This document shows positions 24,155 to 34,107 of a stretch of 34,157 bases of DNA, in pieces. A model generated the notes under the pieces. The model did not search any database, had not been told where the DNA came from, and was given only the letters and a program-made list of their open reading frames with translations. The stretch lies in assembly GCA_958437495.1 (NCBI GenBank), contig CAUBOH010000019.1, positions 1-34,157 of the forward strand, in the 5' to 3' direction. Positions within the stretch are counted from its first letter, which is position 1. Every line of letters begins with the position of its first letter. Position numbers and translations under genes: made by a program. Origin of the DNA: an uncultured Collinsella sp. (GTDB taxonomy: Bacteria > Actinomycetota > Coriobacteriia > Coriobacteriales > Coriobacteriaceae).

Positions 24155-25438
24155 ATGGTTTGTCCTTATTGTGGTGCTGAGCTTGCTGATGAGGCTCAGT
24201 TTTGCGTGGGATGCGGGGCTGCGCTTGACGGGGCACAGGCTATGCCCGTAGCCAACCCCGCGGTTGCGCCGGCACCTGTGGGTTCGCCCGCCCCCAGCAA
24301 GAAGTCCAAGAAGGGCATCGTAATCGCTATCGTCTGCGCGGCGGTAATCGTTGTTGGCGGGGGCGGTGGGCTGGCATATCACCTGTATCAGCAGCATGTT
24401 CAGGAGCAGGAGCAGTATGAGTCGGCGCATTCCAAGCATGCGCTCGTGGTGAGTGTAAAGGCTGAAGGGTGGGACACCGATAACGGCGCTTCGCGTGTGC
24501 CGGTACGCGTAAAGGGCAAGACGGTCGACGGAAAGAAGGTCGACAAGGTCGAATATGTCGCTTCCGACGGCTCGGGCATCAAGCTTATCCAGGGCAAGTA
24601 CACGCTCAAGGCGACAGGCTCCCCCATCGCCGCCGATGGCACCATCTACCAGGTGCCTTGCACAAAGGCCGAGCTCACGCTCGACGACGCTTTTGCCAAG
24701 GGCGAGAAGATCGACTTGGCAGAACTCGCCGAGCAGGATTCGGTTTTGGACTTTACGCCCATCGATGCTGCCGACGTGACCGACGACGAGATCAACGACG
24801 CCGTGACACTCGCCATGGCATACAAGGGCAAGGACGCGCCCAACGTCGATGCGCTGCAACACGCCGCAACGAACCGCCGCGACACCGCCGTCGCGGCCAA
24901 GAAAGCCGCCGAAGAGGAGGCGGCACGCCAGGCCGAGGAACAGCGCAAAGCCGCCGCACGCCACATCGAGGCCCAAACCTTCAGTGTCGACCTGCCCGAG
25001 TACTGGGATGGTAGGGTGACAGTGGGAGTCGCCGGAGACACAATCACCGTCCGATCAAAGCTCTACCCCAACAGAGTTGTCATCGCGCTCATCGGGTCTG
25101 CTAACCCCGATCGCAATATGGGGGACATTGCCGGCGGCGCAATTACGGTAGTGCCGTTAAGCGACAACTTCTTCGTTCGATTCGGTCGAACTCGTTGGTC
25201 GTATGTCGCCGCAGATGAGGCTCACAGTAAAAAATATTTAGGCAGAAGCCCTTATTCCGATAGCGTATCAGAAGAAGAGGCGACCGAGCTCACGGATCTA
25301 CAGAGCCTTGGCACTGTCTCATACAGCAAAATCCTCTCGGACTTCCTCGCATCAGAAGATAGCCACTATAGCGATGAGTTGGCACAGCAGGACAAGGCCA
25401 TGAAAGACGCGCTGGCACCAAGTCTAAAGCTCCTCTAG
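24155..25438 (+). CDS. Membrane-anchored zinc-ribbon protein
   Basis: A 427-residue protein of unknown function. It opens with a double zinc ribbon, MVCPYCGAELADEAQFCVGCGAAL (cysteines 3, 6, 17, 20), followed by a Pro/Ala linker, a lysine cluster and one membrane segment (about 54-77, GIVIAIVCAAVIVVGGGGG). The rest lies outside the membrane: a beta-rich part, a charged helical stretch near residues 235-270 (Lys/Glu/Ala, likely coiled coil) and a folded C-terminal part from about residue 275. The layout matches the widespread zinc-ribbon/TM/extracytoplasmic sensor-like proteins of Gram-positives. ATG 24155 follows GGAGG and puts the ribbon at the very N-terminus. Base composition near the C-terminus is more AT-rich. 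It ends in TAG before a two-way terminator. Confidence 0.8.
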   Translation: MVCPYCGAELADEAQFCVGCGAALDGAQAMPVANPAVAPAPVGSPAPSKKSKKGIVIAIVCAAVIVVGGGGGLAYHLYQQHVQEQEQYESAHSKHALVVSVKAEGWDTDNGASRVPVRVKGKTVDGKKVDKVEYVASDGSGIKLIQGKYTLKATGSPIAADGTIYQVPCTKAELTLDDAFAKGEKIDLAELAEQDSVLDFTPIDAADVTDDEINDAVTLAMAYKGKDAPNVDALQHAATNRRDTAVAAKKAAEEEAARQAEEQRKAAARHIEAQTFSVDLPEYWDGRVTVGVAGDTITVRSKLYPNRVVIALIGSANPDRNMGDIAGGAITVVPLSDNFFVRFGRTRWSYVAADEAHSKKYLGRSPYSDSVSEEEATELTDLQSLGTVSYSKILSDFLASEDSHYSDELAQQDKAMKDALAPSLKLL

Positions 25439-25462
25439 CTTCTTCCCTGCTTTCCCCTAAAC

Positions 25463-25505
25463 AAAAAGCCGGGGTGCCTCCAGATGGAAGGCACCCCGGC
25501 TTTTT
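25463..25505. terminator. Two-way intrinsic terminator
   Basis: AAAAAGCCGGGGTGCC and GGCACCCCGGCTTTTT form a near-perfect 16-bp stem with A5 before and T5 after, so it can stop both the 24155 gene (+) and the transketolase operon (-), which converge here. Confidence 0.92.
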
Positions 25506-25555
25506 CATTGCCCAATATGCGAACGGTTCCCAAGTTAAAGCGTAACCAAAACGCC

Positions 25556-26497
25556 TTAGGCCAAGAACTCCTTGGTGGTCGCTACGATGTTGGCGGCGTC
25601 CAGGCCGTACTTGTGCAGGAGCTCGGCACCCGGGCCGGACTCGCCGAAGGTGTCGTTGACGCCAATCTTCTTGAGCGGCGTCGGGCACTGCTCGCACAGG
25701 ACATCGGCGACGGCGCTGCCCAGGCCGCCGATCACGGAGTGCTCCTCGACGGTCACGACGTGGCCGGTCTTGGTGGCGCTCTTGACGATCAGGTCGGCGT
25801 CGATGGGCTTGATGGTATGCATGTTGATGACCTCGGCATCGATACCCTCGGCAGCAAGCTGCTTAGCGGCCTCGAGAGCCTCGCCAACCATCAGGCCACA
25901 GGCGATGATAGTGACGTCGGCGCCCTCGCGCATAACGATACCCTTGCCCATCTCGAACTTGTAGGTCTCGGGGTCGTTAATAACCGGCGAGGCCAGGCGG
26001 GCAAAGCGCATGTACACGGGGCCGTCGCACTCGTAGGCGGCGCGCGTCACGGCGCGAGCCTCCACGTCGTCGGCGGGAACGACCACGGTCATGCCGGGGA
26101 TAACGCGCATCAGGGCGATATCCTCGCAGCACTGGTGCGTGGCGCCGTCCTCGCCCACCGAGATACCGGCGTGCGTGGCGCCAATCTTAACGTTGAGATG
26201 CGGATAGCCGATGGAGTTGCGGACCTGCTCAAAGGCGCGGCCGGCGGCAAACATGGCAAAGCTGCTCGCGAAGGCAACGCGGCCGGTGGTTGCGATACCA
26301 GCGGCAACACCCATCAGGTTGCTCTCGGCGATGCCCACATCGAAGAAGCGGTCGGGGCAGGCGGCCTTAAACTTGCCGGTCTGCGTGGCGGCGGCCAGGT
26401 CGGCGTCGAGGACCACAAAGTCATCGTGCTCGTTGGCGAGCTCGACGAGGGCCTCGCCGTAGCTTACGCGCGTGGCGATTTTCTTGACGTCTGTCAT
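25556..26497 (-). CDS. Transketolase, C-terminal subunit
   Basis: A 313-residue protein that equals the C-terminal half of transketolase. It contains the pyrimidine-binding domain (RVSYGEALVELANEHDDFVVLDADLA, FFDVGIAESNLMGVAAGIATTGRVAF, THAGISVGEDGATHQCCEDIALMR) and the C-terminal domain (VTIIACGLMVGEALEAA, VEEHSVIGGLGSAVADVL, FGESGPGAELLHKYGL). Glu in the GIAESN motif activates thiamine diphosphate. It must pair with the N-terminal subunit encoded one base upstream. The complex moves two-carbon units between sugar phosphates in the pentose phosphate pathway. ATG 26497 follows GAGGAG; the long upstream frame overlaps the partner gene and is false. It ends in TAA. Confidence 0.94.
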   Translation of the reverse strand: MTDVKKIATRVSYGEALVELANEHDDFVVLDADLAAATQTGKFKAACPDRFFDVGIAESNLMGVAAGIATTGRVAFASSFAMFAAGRAFEQVRNSIGYPHLNVKIGATHAGISVGEDGATHQCCEDIALMRVIPGMTVVVPADDVEARAVTRAAYECDGPVYMRFARLASPVINDPETYKFEMGKGIVMREGADVTIIACGLMVGEALEAAKQLAAEGIDAEVINMHTIKPIDADLIVKSATKTGHVVTVEEHSVIGGLGSAVADVLCEQCPTPLKKIGVNDTFGESGPGAELLHKYGLDAANIVATTKEFLA

Positions 26498-26498
26498 C

Positions 26499-27329
26499 CT
26501 AGAGCTCCTCTCCGGCGGCCGTGAGCTCTGCCATGGCCTGCTCAAACTGTTCATCGTTGGGGGCCTTACCGTGCCAGCCAACCTGGTTCTCCATAAAGGA
26601 GACGCCCTTGCCCTTCGTGGTCTCGGCGATAATGGCGGTCGGCTGACCCTTGGTGGCGCGAGCCTCGGCAAAGGCGGCGCGGATCTGATCGAAGTCGTTG
26701 CCGTCGGCGAGCTCCACCACGTGGAACTTAAAGGCGCGGAACTTGTCGGCGAGCGGCATGGGATCGTTGACCTCCTCGACGGGGCCGTCAATCTGCAGGC
26801 CGTTGTGGTCGACGATCACGCAGAGGTTATCAAGCTGCTGGTTGCCGGCAAACATGGCGGCCTCCCAGACCTGGCCCTCCTCGCTCTCGCCATCGCCCAG
26901 CAGGGCGTACGTGCGGTAAGTATCGCCCCAGTGCTTGGCGGCAACCGCCATGCCCACGGCAGCGGAGATGCCCTGGCCCAGCGAACCGGTGGACATATCG
27001 ACGCCCGGGGTGTCGTTCATGTTGGGGTGGCCCTGCAGGTGGCTACCGATATGGCGCAGCGTCTCGAGGTCCTCCTTGGGGAAGAACCCGCGCTCGGCGA
27101 GCACGGCGTACAGGCCCGGAGCGCAGTGGCCCTTGGAGAGCACAAAGCGGTCGCGGTCGGCCTTGCGGGGATCGGCCGGGTCGACGTTCATTTCCTCAAA
27201 GTACAGATAGGTCATGATGTCGGCAGCGCCGAGCGAACCGCCCGGATGGCCGGACTTGGCAGCGTGCACGCCGGTGACGATGCCCTTCCTTACCTCGTTG
27301 GCAACCTTTTTGAGCTCTTCGTCGCTCAT
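26499..27329 (-). CDS. Transketolase, N-terminal subunit
   Basis: A 276-residue protein equal to the N-terminal, thiamine-diphosphate-binding half of transketolase: KSGHPGGSLGAADIMTYLYF, RFVLSKGHCAPGLYAVLAERG, GSLGQGISAAVGMAVAAK, and the cofactor motif LLGDGESEEGQVWEAAMFAGNQQLDNLCVIVDHNG (GDG and the closing N). The family exists as one long chain in many bacteria and as two adjacent genes in others and in archaea; this is the split form. It is first in a two-gene operon; the gap to the partner is a single base, so translation is coupled. ATG 27329 follows GGAAGG. It ends in TAG. Confidence 0.94.
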   Translation of the reverse strand: MSDEELKKVANEVRKGIVTGVHAAKSGHPGGSLGAADIMTYLYFEEMNVDPADPRKADRDRFVLSKGHCAPGLYAVLAERGFFPKEDLETLRHIGSHLQGHPNMNDTPGVDMSTGSLGQGISAAVGMAVAAKHWGDTYRTYALLGDGESEEGQVWEAAMFAGNQQLDNLCVIVDHNGLQIDGPVEEVNDPMPLADKFRAFKFHVVELADGNDFDQIRAAFAEARATKGQPTAIIAETTKGKGVSFMENQVGWHGKAPNDEQFEQAMAELTAAGEEL

Positions 27330-27639
27330 TGTGCCTTCCTTTCATCCTCTTAAGACAAGATGCGCACGGCACCGAAGGTAATCCCAACACAGCCGCGATG
27401 CACGTACGTCATTCATTATGCTGGAAACTGATGGCTTTACCAGAGTTTTTATCATTATTTGAGCAATTTAGCAGGCAGACCCGCTGATGAAACGGTTTAT
27501 CAATGTGAACGTCTTTTGGATGCGGTGGCTACCGCTCGCCCCGGCACAAAAATGATCCGCAATCCTGCCGTCCCCTACGGATCACCTGATCCCTTGGGGA
27601 CGGAGGAAAACGGATCATGTCCTCAAACCGAAATTCAGC
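27330..27639. other. Intergenic region upstream of the transketolase genes
   Basis: This 310-base gap holds the transketolase promoter region and the tail of the YitT transcript. Several AT-rich words (CATAAT and TAAAAA on the minus strand near 27410-27450) could be -10 boxes but none has a good -35. The hairpin repeat at 27552-27618 lies near the YitT end. Confidence 0.5.
27552..27618. repeat. REP-like GGGGAC hairpin
   Basis: Outer arms ATGATCCG / CGGATCAT and inner arms CCGTCCCC / GGGGACGG pair around a 20-base loop. Its right half contains TGATCCCTTGGGGACGGA, which recurs exactly at 9902-9919. It begins 22 bases beyond the YitT-type stop and may stabilise that mRNA end. Confidence 0.8.
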
Positions 27640-28530
27640 CTACGCGTTAATGTCCTTGAATCCCTCACCGAAGGTCTCCGTGACATCGGCCACCGTCACG
27701 ATAGCATGCGGGTCACGCTCACGCACAATGGTCTTGAGCGTATTGAGCTCGCGGCGGTTCACAATGACCATGATCACCGGCTTCTCGGCACCCGAGTACA
27801 TACCGGTCGCCCTAAACTTGGTGCAGCCGCGTCCCAGACCATACATGATGTCTGCCGCGATATCGGGGAAATTCTCCGAGATGATGAGTACCATACGGCG
27901 CCTGTTGCCGCCGTCGACCACAGCATCGATCACATAACCGCTAATGACCATCGAAAGGCCTGCATACAGCGCGTTTTCGACCGAAAAGACCGGGGCCGAG
28001 AGCGCGCACACGGCAACGTCGATCGCCATGACGGTGGAGCCCACCGGTAGCGACGTATTGCGCGAGATGATCTGGCCGATCGTGTCGGAACCGCCGGTGT
28101 TGGCACCGGCGCGCAGCACCATGCCGTAGCCGATGCCCGTAATAATGCCACCCCACATGGCGGGCAGCATCAGATCGGCATGTGCCAGCGGCGCCACAAA
28201 CGGAGCGAACAGGTCGGTGAAAAAGCCCAGCAGCACAAAGCCCGTCGCGGTCTGCACCACGTAGAACATGCCACCCTCACGCATAACGACCAGCAGCAGC
28301 AAGGCATTCATCACGATGGTCTGGATACCGACGGGGAGCGATATGCCATGCGAGGCGCCGACCGCCTGAATAATGGTGGCAAGGCCCGTAACGCCGCCGG
28401 CGGCAAGGCCGTTGGGGATCAAAAACAAGTCCGTTGCGATAGCTGCCAGGGCGCAGCCAAACATGATCTTGGGCAGATCGTGAAAGAAGTTCATCGAAAG
28501 AATGCGCTTGATGTCCAGACGATATGCCAT
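27640..28530 (-). CDS. YitT-family membrane protein
   Basis: A 296-residue membrane protein of the YitT family (DUF161, with a C-terminal DUF2179 domain). Five or six hydrophobic segments occupy residues about 20-200 (IMFGCALAAIATDLFLIPNGLAAGGVTGLATII, IVMNALLLLVVM, FVLLGFFTDLF, MWGGIITGIGYGMVLRAGANTGGSDTIGQII, VMAIDVAVCALSAPVF, ALYAGLSMVISGYVIDAV). The soluble tail (about 208-296) has the IISENFPDIAADIMYGLGRGCT and GAEKPVIMVIVNRREL words of DUF2179. The family's function is not settled; transport is likely. ATG 28530 follows GGGAGG. It lies behind the prfB terminator, so it likely has its own promoter. It ends in TAG. Confidence 0.9.
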   Translation of the reverse strand: MAYRLDIKRILSMNFFHDLPKIMFGCALAAIATDLFLIPNGLAAGGVTGLATIIQAVGASHGISLPVGIQTIVMNALLLLVVMREGGMFYVVQTATGFVLLGFFTDLFAPFVAPLAHADLMLPAMWGGIITGIGYGMVLRAGANTGGSDTIGQIISRNTSLPVGSTVMAIDVAVCALSAPVFSVENALYAGLSMVISGYVIDAVVDGGNRRRMVLIISENFPDIAADIMYGLGRGCTKFRATGMYSGAEKPVIMVIVNRRELNTLKTIVRERDPHAIVTVADVTETFGEGFKDINA

Positions 28531-28542
28531 GCTGCCTCCCTC

Positions 28543-28572
28543 AAAAAAGCGCACCCCGTCGGATGCGCTTTG
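28543..28572 (-). terminator. Intrinsic terminator after prfB
   Basis: Minus strand: AAAGCGCATCC and GGTGCGCTTT pair with small interruptions, followed by TTTTTTG. It is about 100 bases beyond the prfB stop and just upstream of the YitT-type gene. Confidence 0.85.
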
Positions 28573-28671
28573 AACTTCTTGCTGTATTCGATTTTACCGA
28601 TTCGCCGACCAAATACCACCCCCGCACAGGGTCCGTATTGGCCACATCTGCCCAAAGCCAACCCTATGGGT

Positions 28672-29819
28672 TTAGACAGACGGGGTCTCCGCATCGGCGT
28701 TACCAGTCGCCCAGCGATGGTAGCCGATCACAAACGGGTCCAGGTCGCCATCATCGAGGACGGCCTCGACGTTGCTGGTCTCCACGCCCGTACGCAGGTC
28801 CTTGACCATCTGGTACGGGTAGAGCACGTAGCTGCGGATCTGGTTGCCAAAACCGATCGTGGTCTTCGGCCCGCGGATCTCGTCGAGCGCTTCGGCACGC
28901 TTCTCGAGCTCGATCTCATACAGACGGGCCTTGAGGATCTGCATGCACGCGGCCTTGTTCTGAATCTGGCTGCGCTCGTTTTGGCAAGTGACAACGATGC
29001 CGCTGGGAAAATGCGTCACGCGTACGGCGGAGTCGGTGGTGTTGACGCCCTGGCCGCCCGGACCGCTCGCGTGGTACACGTCCACGCGGATGTCGTCGGG
29101 GCTGATCTCGATGTCGATATCATCGGGCAGTACGGGAATGACCTCGACGCCGGCAAACGTAGTCTGGCGGCGCTTCTTATCATCGGTGGGGCTAATGCGT
29201 ACCAGGCGGTGCACACCGGCCTCGGCGCGAAGCATGCCAAAGGCATCCTTGCCTTCGACGGTAAAGGTCGCGCGATCAATGCCGATGACTTCGGCGGCGG
29301 GGCAGTCGTTAATCGTGACCTTCCAGCCGCGGCGCTGGCAATACTTCATGTACATCTTAAAGAGCATGAAGGTCCAGTCCTGCGCCTCCAGGCCACCCTG
29401 TCCGGGTTTGATGGTCACAATCGCGTCGCCGTGATCGAACTCGCCGGTAAACCAGCTCGAGAGCTCGAGCTCGTCGATGGCGCGGGCCAGGCGCTCCGCC
29501 GTCGCGGCAGCCTCCTGGCGCAGCGCGGCGGCATCGGGGCCATCGCCCATCTCGTCGGCAAGCTCCAGCGCCGCGCGGGCATCAGATAGCTCACCGCGCG
29601 CGGTATCCACGGCAGCGATATCCTCCTTGGCGCGGGCAATCTCTTCCATGGTGGCGCGGGCGGCATCGGCGTCATCCCAAAAGCCGGGGGCCACGCTTTT
29701 GGCCTCGAGCTCGGTCACGCGCGTGCGCTTCTCGTCCAAATGGAGATACGACTCGACCTCGCCGAGCCGGTCCGCAAACGCGTCCAACTCGGCGGGTGTT
29801 ACCTCTAAAGCCTCGGCCA

Positions 29820-29820
<1 letters not shown>
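28672..29820 (-). CDS. prfB: Peptide chain release factor 2, with SPT in place of SPF
   Basis: The 382-residue release factor 2. The GGQ catalytic motif is at 255-257 (SGPGGQGVN). The start ATG 29820 shares a base with the secA stop (TAATG), so translation is coupled. The codon-recognition loop reads VRISPTDDKKRRQTTF: residues 210-212 are Ser-Pro-Thr, where RF2 normally has Ser-Pro-Phe and RF1 has Pro-x-Thr (codon ACC at 29185-29187, two changes from Phe). The rest (KKRRQTTFAGVEVIPVL, and valine 207, which in RF2 faces the third base) is typical of RF2. The programmed frameshift of many prfB genes is absent: the site ESYLHLDEK has no in-frame TGA. It ends in TAA. Identification is firm; the meaning of the SPT loop is not. 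Confidence 0.96.
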
Positions 29821-32627
<2,807 letters not shown>

Positions 32628-32757
32628 GTGGTTTTCCTTTTTTGGCCATCGCCCACGCCATGCAGCCTTGGGCGAGTTAAACACAGATAAATGTACTTTA
32701 GCCAAACAAGGCGCGGCCTATACGGTCGACCTCGACCGCCACGTAATAACTACGACC

Positions 32758-32800
32758 AACCTGCCAAAAAGGGACAGGTTTATTTTGGCAGGTTTTATCT
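32758..32800. repeat. Dispersed hairpin repeat, copy B
   Basis: AACCTGCCAAAA and TTTTGGCAGGTT pair perfectly over 12 bp around AGGGACAGGTTTA. It matches copy A (19176-19217) in all but two positions. Confidence 0.88.
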
Positions 32801-32824
32801 GGGTAAACGCTGCATCTCTGCCAT

Positions 32825-32891
32825 TTGGTGCAAACGAGCCTGTCCCCTTCGCACCAATTTGGTGCCATGGGGACAGGTCCGTTTGCACCAA
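32825..32891. repeat. GCACCA/GGGGAC palindrome
   Basis: Outer arms TTGGTGCAAACG and CGTTTGCACCAA, middle arms CCTGTCCCC and GGGGACAGG, and an inner GCACCA / TGGTGC pair form one 67-base palindrome with few mismatches. Parts of it recur at 54-86. Confidence 0.85.
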
Positions 32892-32894
32892 TAA

Positions 32895-32934
32895 GAGAAA
32901 AGGGCCGCGCACCCAAATGGATACGCGGCCCTTT
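32895..32934 (-). terminator. Intrinsic terminator after rpmE
   Basis: Minus strand: AAAGGGCCGCG and CGCGGCCCTTT (11 bp perfect) followed by TCTCTT. It starts 35 bases after the rpmE stop. Confidence 0.85.
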
Positions 32935-32968
32935 AGCCATGAATGCGAGTGTTTGCTCGGCGAGCTAT

Positions 32969-33394
32969 TTACTCAGCAGCCTCGGTGGTCTCGGCCTCGG
33001 CAGCGGCCTCCTCGACGGGAGCCTCTGCGGGAGCCTCGGCAGCCTGCTTGGCAGCCTCCTCGGCGAACTTAGCGGCACGCTTCGCCTTCTCGGCAGCCTT
33101 AGCCTCAGCGGCGGCCTTGCGAGCGGCCTCGGCCTCGGCAGCCTTGGCGGCCTTGGCAGCCTTGGCCTCCTCAGCCTTCTTGAGCTGGGCGGCAGCGGCG
33201 CCACCGAACTTATCGGCGAAGCGCTGGACGCGTCCACCGGTGTCGACGAACTTCTGCTGGCCGGTGTAGAACGGGTGGCACTCGTTGCAAAGCTCGACCT
33301 TCATCTCGGACACGGTAGCGTGCGTCTTGAAGGTGTTGCCGCAGGAGCACGTCACCGTGCACTCGACATACTGGGGATGGATACCCTGCTTCAT
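32969..33394 (-). CDS. rpmE: Ribosomal protein L31 with long C-terminal tail
   Basis: Ribosomal protein bL31 of the zinc-binding type: MKQGIHPQYVECTVTCSCGNTFKTHATVSEMKVELCNECHPFYTGQQKFVDTGGRVQRFADKFG with cysteines at 12, 16, 18, 36 and 39. The normal protein ends about there (residue 64); here 77 further residues follow, first Ala/Lys/Glu repeats (LKKAEEAKAAKAAKAAEAE) that should form a long helix, then an acidic tail (EAPVEEAAAEAE). The tail is continuous with the normal frame. The total of 141 residues is about twice the usual length. ATG 33394 follows AAGGAG. The 5' leader is structured (33402-33465). It ends in TAA with its own terminator, so it is a single-gene unit. Confidence 0.93.
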   Translation of the reverse strand: MKQGIHPQYVECTVTCSCGNTFKTHATVSEMKVELCNECHPFYTGQQKFVDTGGRVQRFADKFGGAAAAQLKKAEEAKAAKAAKAAEAEAARKAAAEAKAAEKAKRAAKFAEEAAKQAAEAPAEAPVEEAAAEAETTEAAE

Positions 33395-33401
33395 GGTAGG
33401 A

Positions 33402-33465
33402 CTCCTTATTGGTCAGGCGCTGGTTACCGATCAGCGCATAAGGCGTCTTGGTTTCCGACCAAGAC
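33402..33465 (-). promoter_or_regulatory. Structured leader of rpmE
   Basis: On the minus transcript: hairpin GTCTTGGT-cggaa-ACCAAGAC (33445-33465), then hairpin GCGCTG-atcggtaac-CAGCGC (33417-33437), enclosed by CCTTAT (33438-33443) pairing with ATAAGG (33404-33409), which overlaps the AAGGAG ribosome binding site. Both hairpins carry TCGG-A/T-AACCA at the loop. TTGGTC in the first hairpin could also pair with GACCAA before the start, giving a switch. Autoregulatory leaders of L31 are known in several bacterial groups, including Actinobacteria; this one fits that role. Confidence 0.7.
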
Positions 33466-33587
33466 AACAAACTCGGTTATGGTACCACGGCGCCACGCGT
33501 CCCACAAAAGGTTCACGGTCTTTTCGGAACGACACGAATCTGACCCATCGAAACACATCTCCACCGTTCCTTCAACTGGGAAAATGC

Positions 33588-33620
33588 CGTCCCCGGGGCC
33601 TGAGAAGGGCCCCGGGGACG
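33588..33620. repeat. GGGGAC hairpin
   Basis: CGTCCCCGGGGCC and GGCCCCGGGGACG form a perfect 13-bp stem with a 7-base loop, upstream of rpmE. No T-run follows, so it is grouped with the other GGGGAC hairpins. Confidence 0.75.
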
Positions 33621-33683
33621 TTCGACTGACTGCGGGAACGGCCTTTCCGCTCAATGTGTTCGGCTGAGATCGGAAATCAACCA

Positions 33684-33702
33684 AACTGAACTAGGTTCAG
33701 TT
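33684..33702. promoter_or_regulatory. Operator-like palindrome
   Basis: AACTGAAC-TAG-GTTCAGTT is a perfect 8-bp inverted repeat with a 3-base centre, in an AT-rich stretch. Its size and symmetry suit a dimeric repressor, but it lies downstream of a terminator and some 290 bases from rpmE, so its target is unclear. Confidence 0.4.
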
Positions 33703-33711
33703 GACATGGTT

Positions 33712-33746
33712 AAAAACGAGGGGCGACGCTTTTGCGTCACCCCTCG
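33712..33746 (-). terminator. Intrinsic terminator after the secreted-protein gene
   Basis: Minus strand: GAGGGGTGACGC and GCGTCGCCCCTC pair with one mismatch, loop AAAA, followed by GTTTTTAAC. It starts 16 bases after the stop at 33762. Confidence 0.88.
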
Positions 33747-33761
33747 TCCCGGCCGGTTGCT

Positions 33762-34106
33762 TTAGTTGTACACACGGTAGTTACACTTGAACTGGGTTAT
33801 GTGTCCATAGTTGGAGCGGTACCAACCCGACGTATAGCTGATTGCCTCTGCGCCTAGATAGTCGTAGCCCTTGTTGTAGCGAAGCTGACGGTAGGTCGTG
33901 TCGTACTCTGCTACGTAAAACGTGTCTCCAGAGAAGGCTTTGTACCGGTCCTTAACCGTCGAAGCCATGTACGCGGGTTCGACATCGCCTTTCTCCCCGT
34001 TGAGCGCATAGACGGGTGCCGCGATTCCGCATAAAGCCGTTGCCACGAGGATGGCGTAGACAGCCATGCGCGACGCATTGGACTTCAGCTGTTCAAATAG
34101 TTTCAT
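33762..34106 (-). CDS. Small secreted protein of unknown function
   Basis: A 114-residue protein with a signal peptide: a short basic start (MKLFEQLKSNASR), a hydrophobic core (MAVYAILVATALCGIAAP) and a likely cleavage site after VYA near residue 35. The mature part of some 80 residues is rich in Tyr (YKAFSGDTFYVAEYDTTYRQLRYNKGYDY) and ends GWYRSNYGHITQFKCNYRVYN with a single cysteine. I know no family match; it lacks the Gly/Trp pattern of lactococcin 972 bacteriocins. The ATG at 34106 is preferred over 34115 because GAGG lies 8 bases before it. It overlaps or abuts the end of the upstream gene, so the two are likely coupled. It ends in TAA. Confidence 0.7.
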   Translation of the reverse strand: MKLFEQLKSNASRMAVYAILVATALCGIAAPVYALNGEKGDVEPAYMASTVKDRYKAFSGDTFYVAEYDTTYRQLRYNKGYDYLGAEAISYTSGWYRSNYGHITQFKCNYRVYN

Positions 34107-34107
34107 G

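Larger units (their letters stand above)
32628..32968. other. Intergenic region upstream of secA with repeats
   Basis: This 341-base gap holds the secA leader hairpin (32649-32675), dispersed repeat copy B (32758-32800), a GCACCA/GGGGAC palindrome (32825-32891) and the rpmE terminator (32895-32934). The secA promoter must lie between about 32680 and 32760; I see no clear box pair. Confidence 0.55.
33395..33761. other. Intergenic region upstream of rpmE
   Basis: This 367-base gap holds the structured rpmE leader (33402-33465), the GGGGAC hairpin at 33588-33620, the operator-like palindrome at 33684-33702 and the terminator of the next gene (33712-33746). The rpmE promoter should lie just upstream of about 33470, but I see no clear boxes. 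Confidence 0.55.

Noticed and set aside
29730..29760. A programmed frameshift site in prfB
   Set aside because: The frame is open through the usual site (CTC CAT TTG GAC), with no in-frame TGA.
32628..32705. An upstream extension of secA from a TTG codon, or a SecM-like arrest peptide
   Set aside because: No ribosome binding site precedes the TTG, and the extension has no signal peptide or arrest motif; ATG 32627 has a good site.
33762..34106. A lactococcin 972-type bacteriocin
   Set aside because: Size and signal peptide fit, but the Gly/Trp pattern of that family and an adjacent immunity transporter are not seen.
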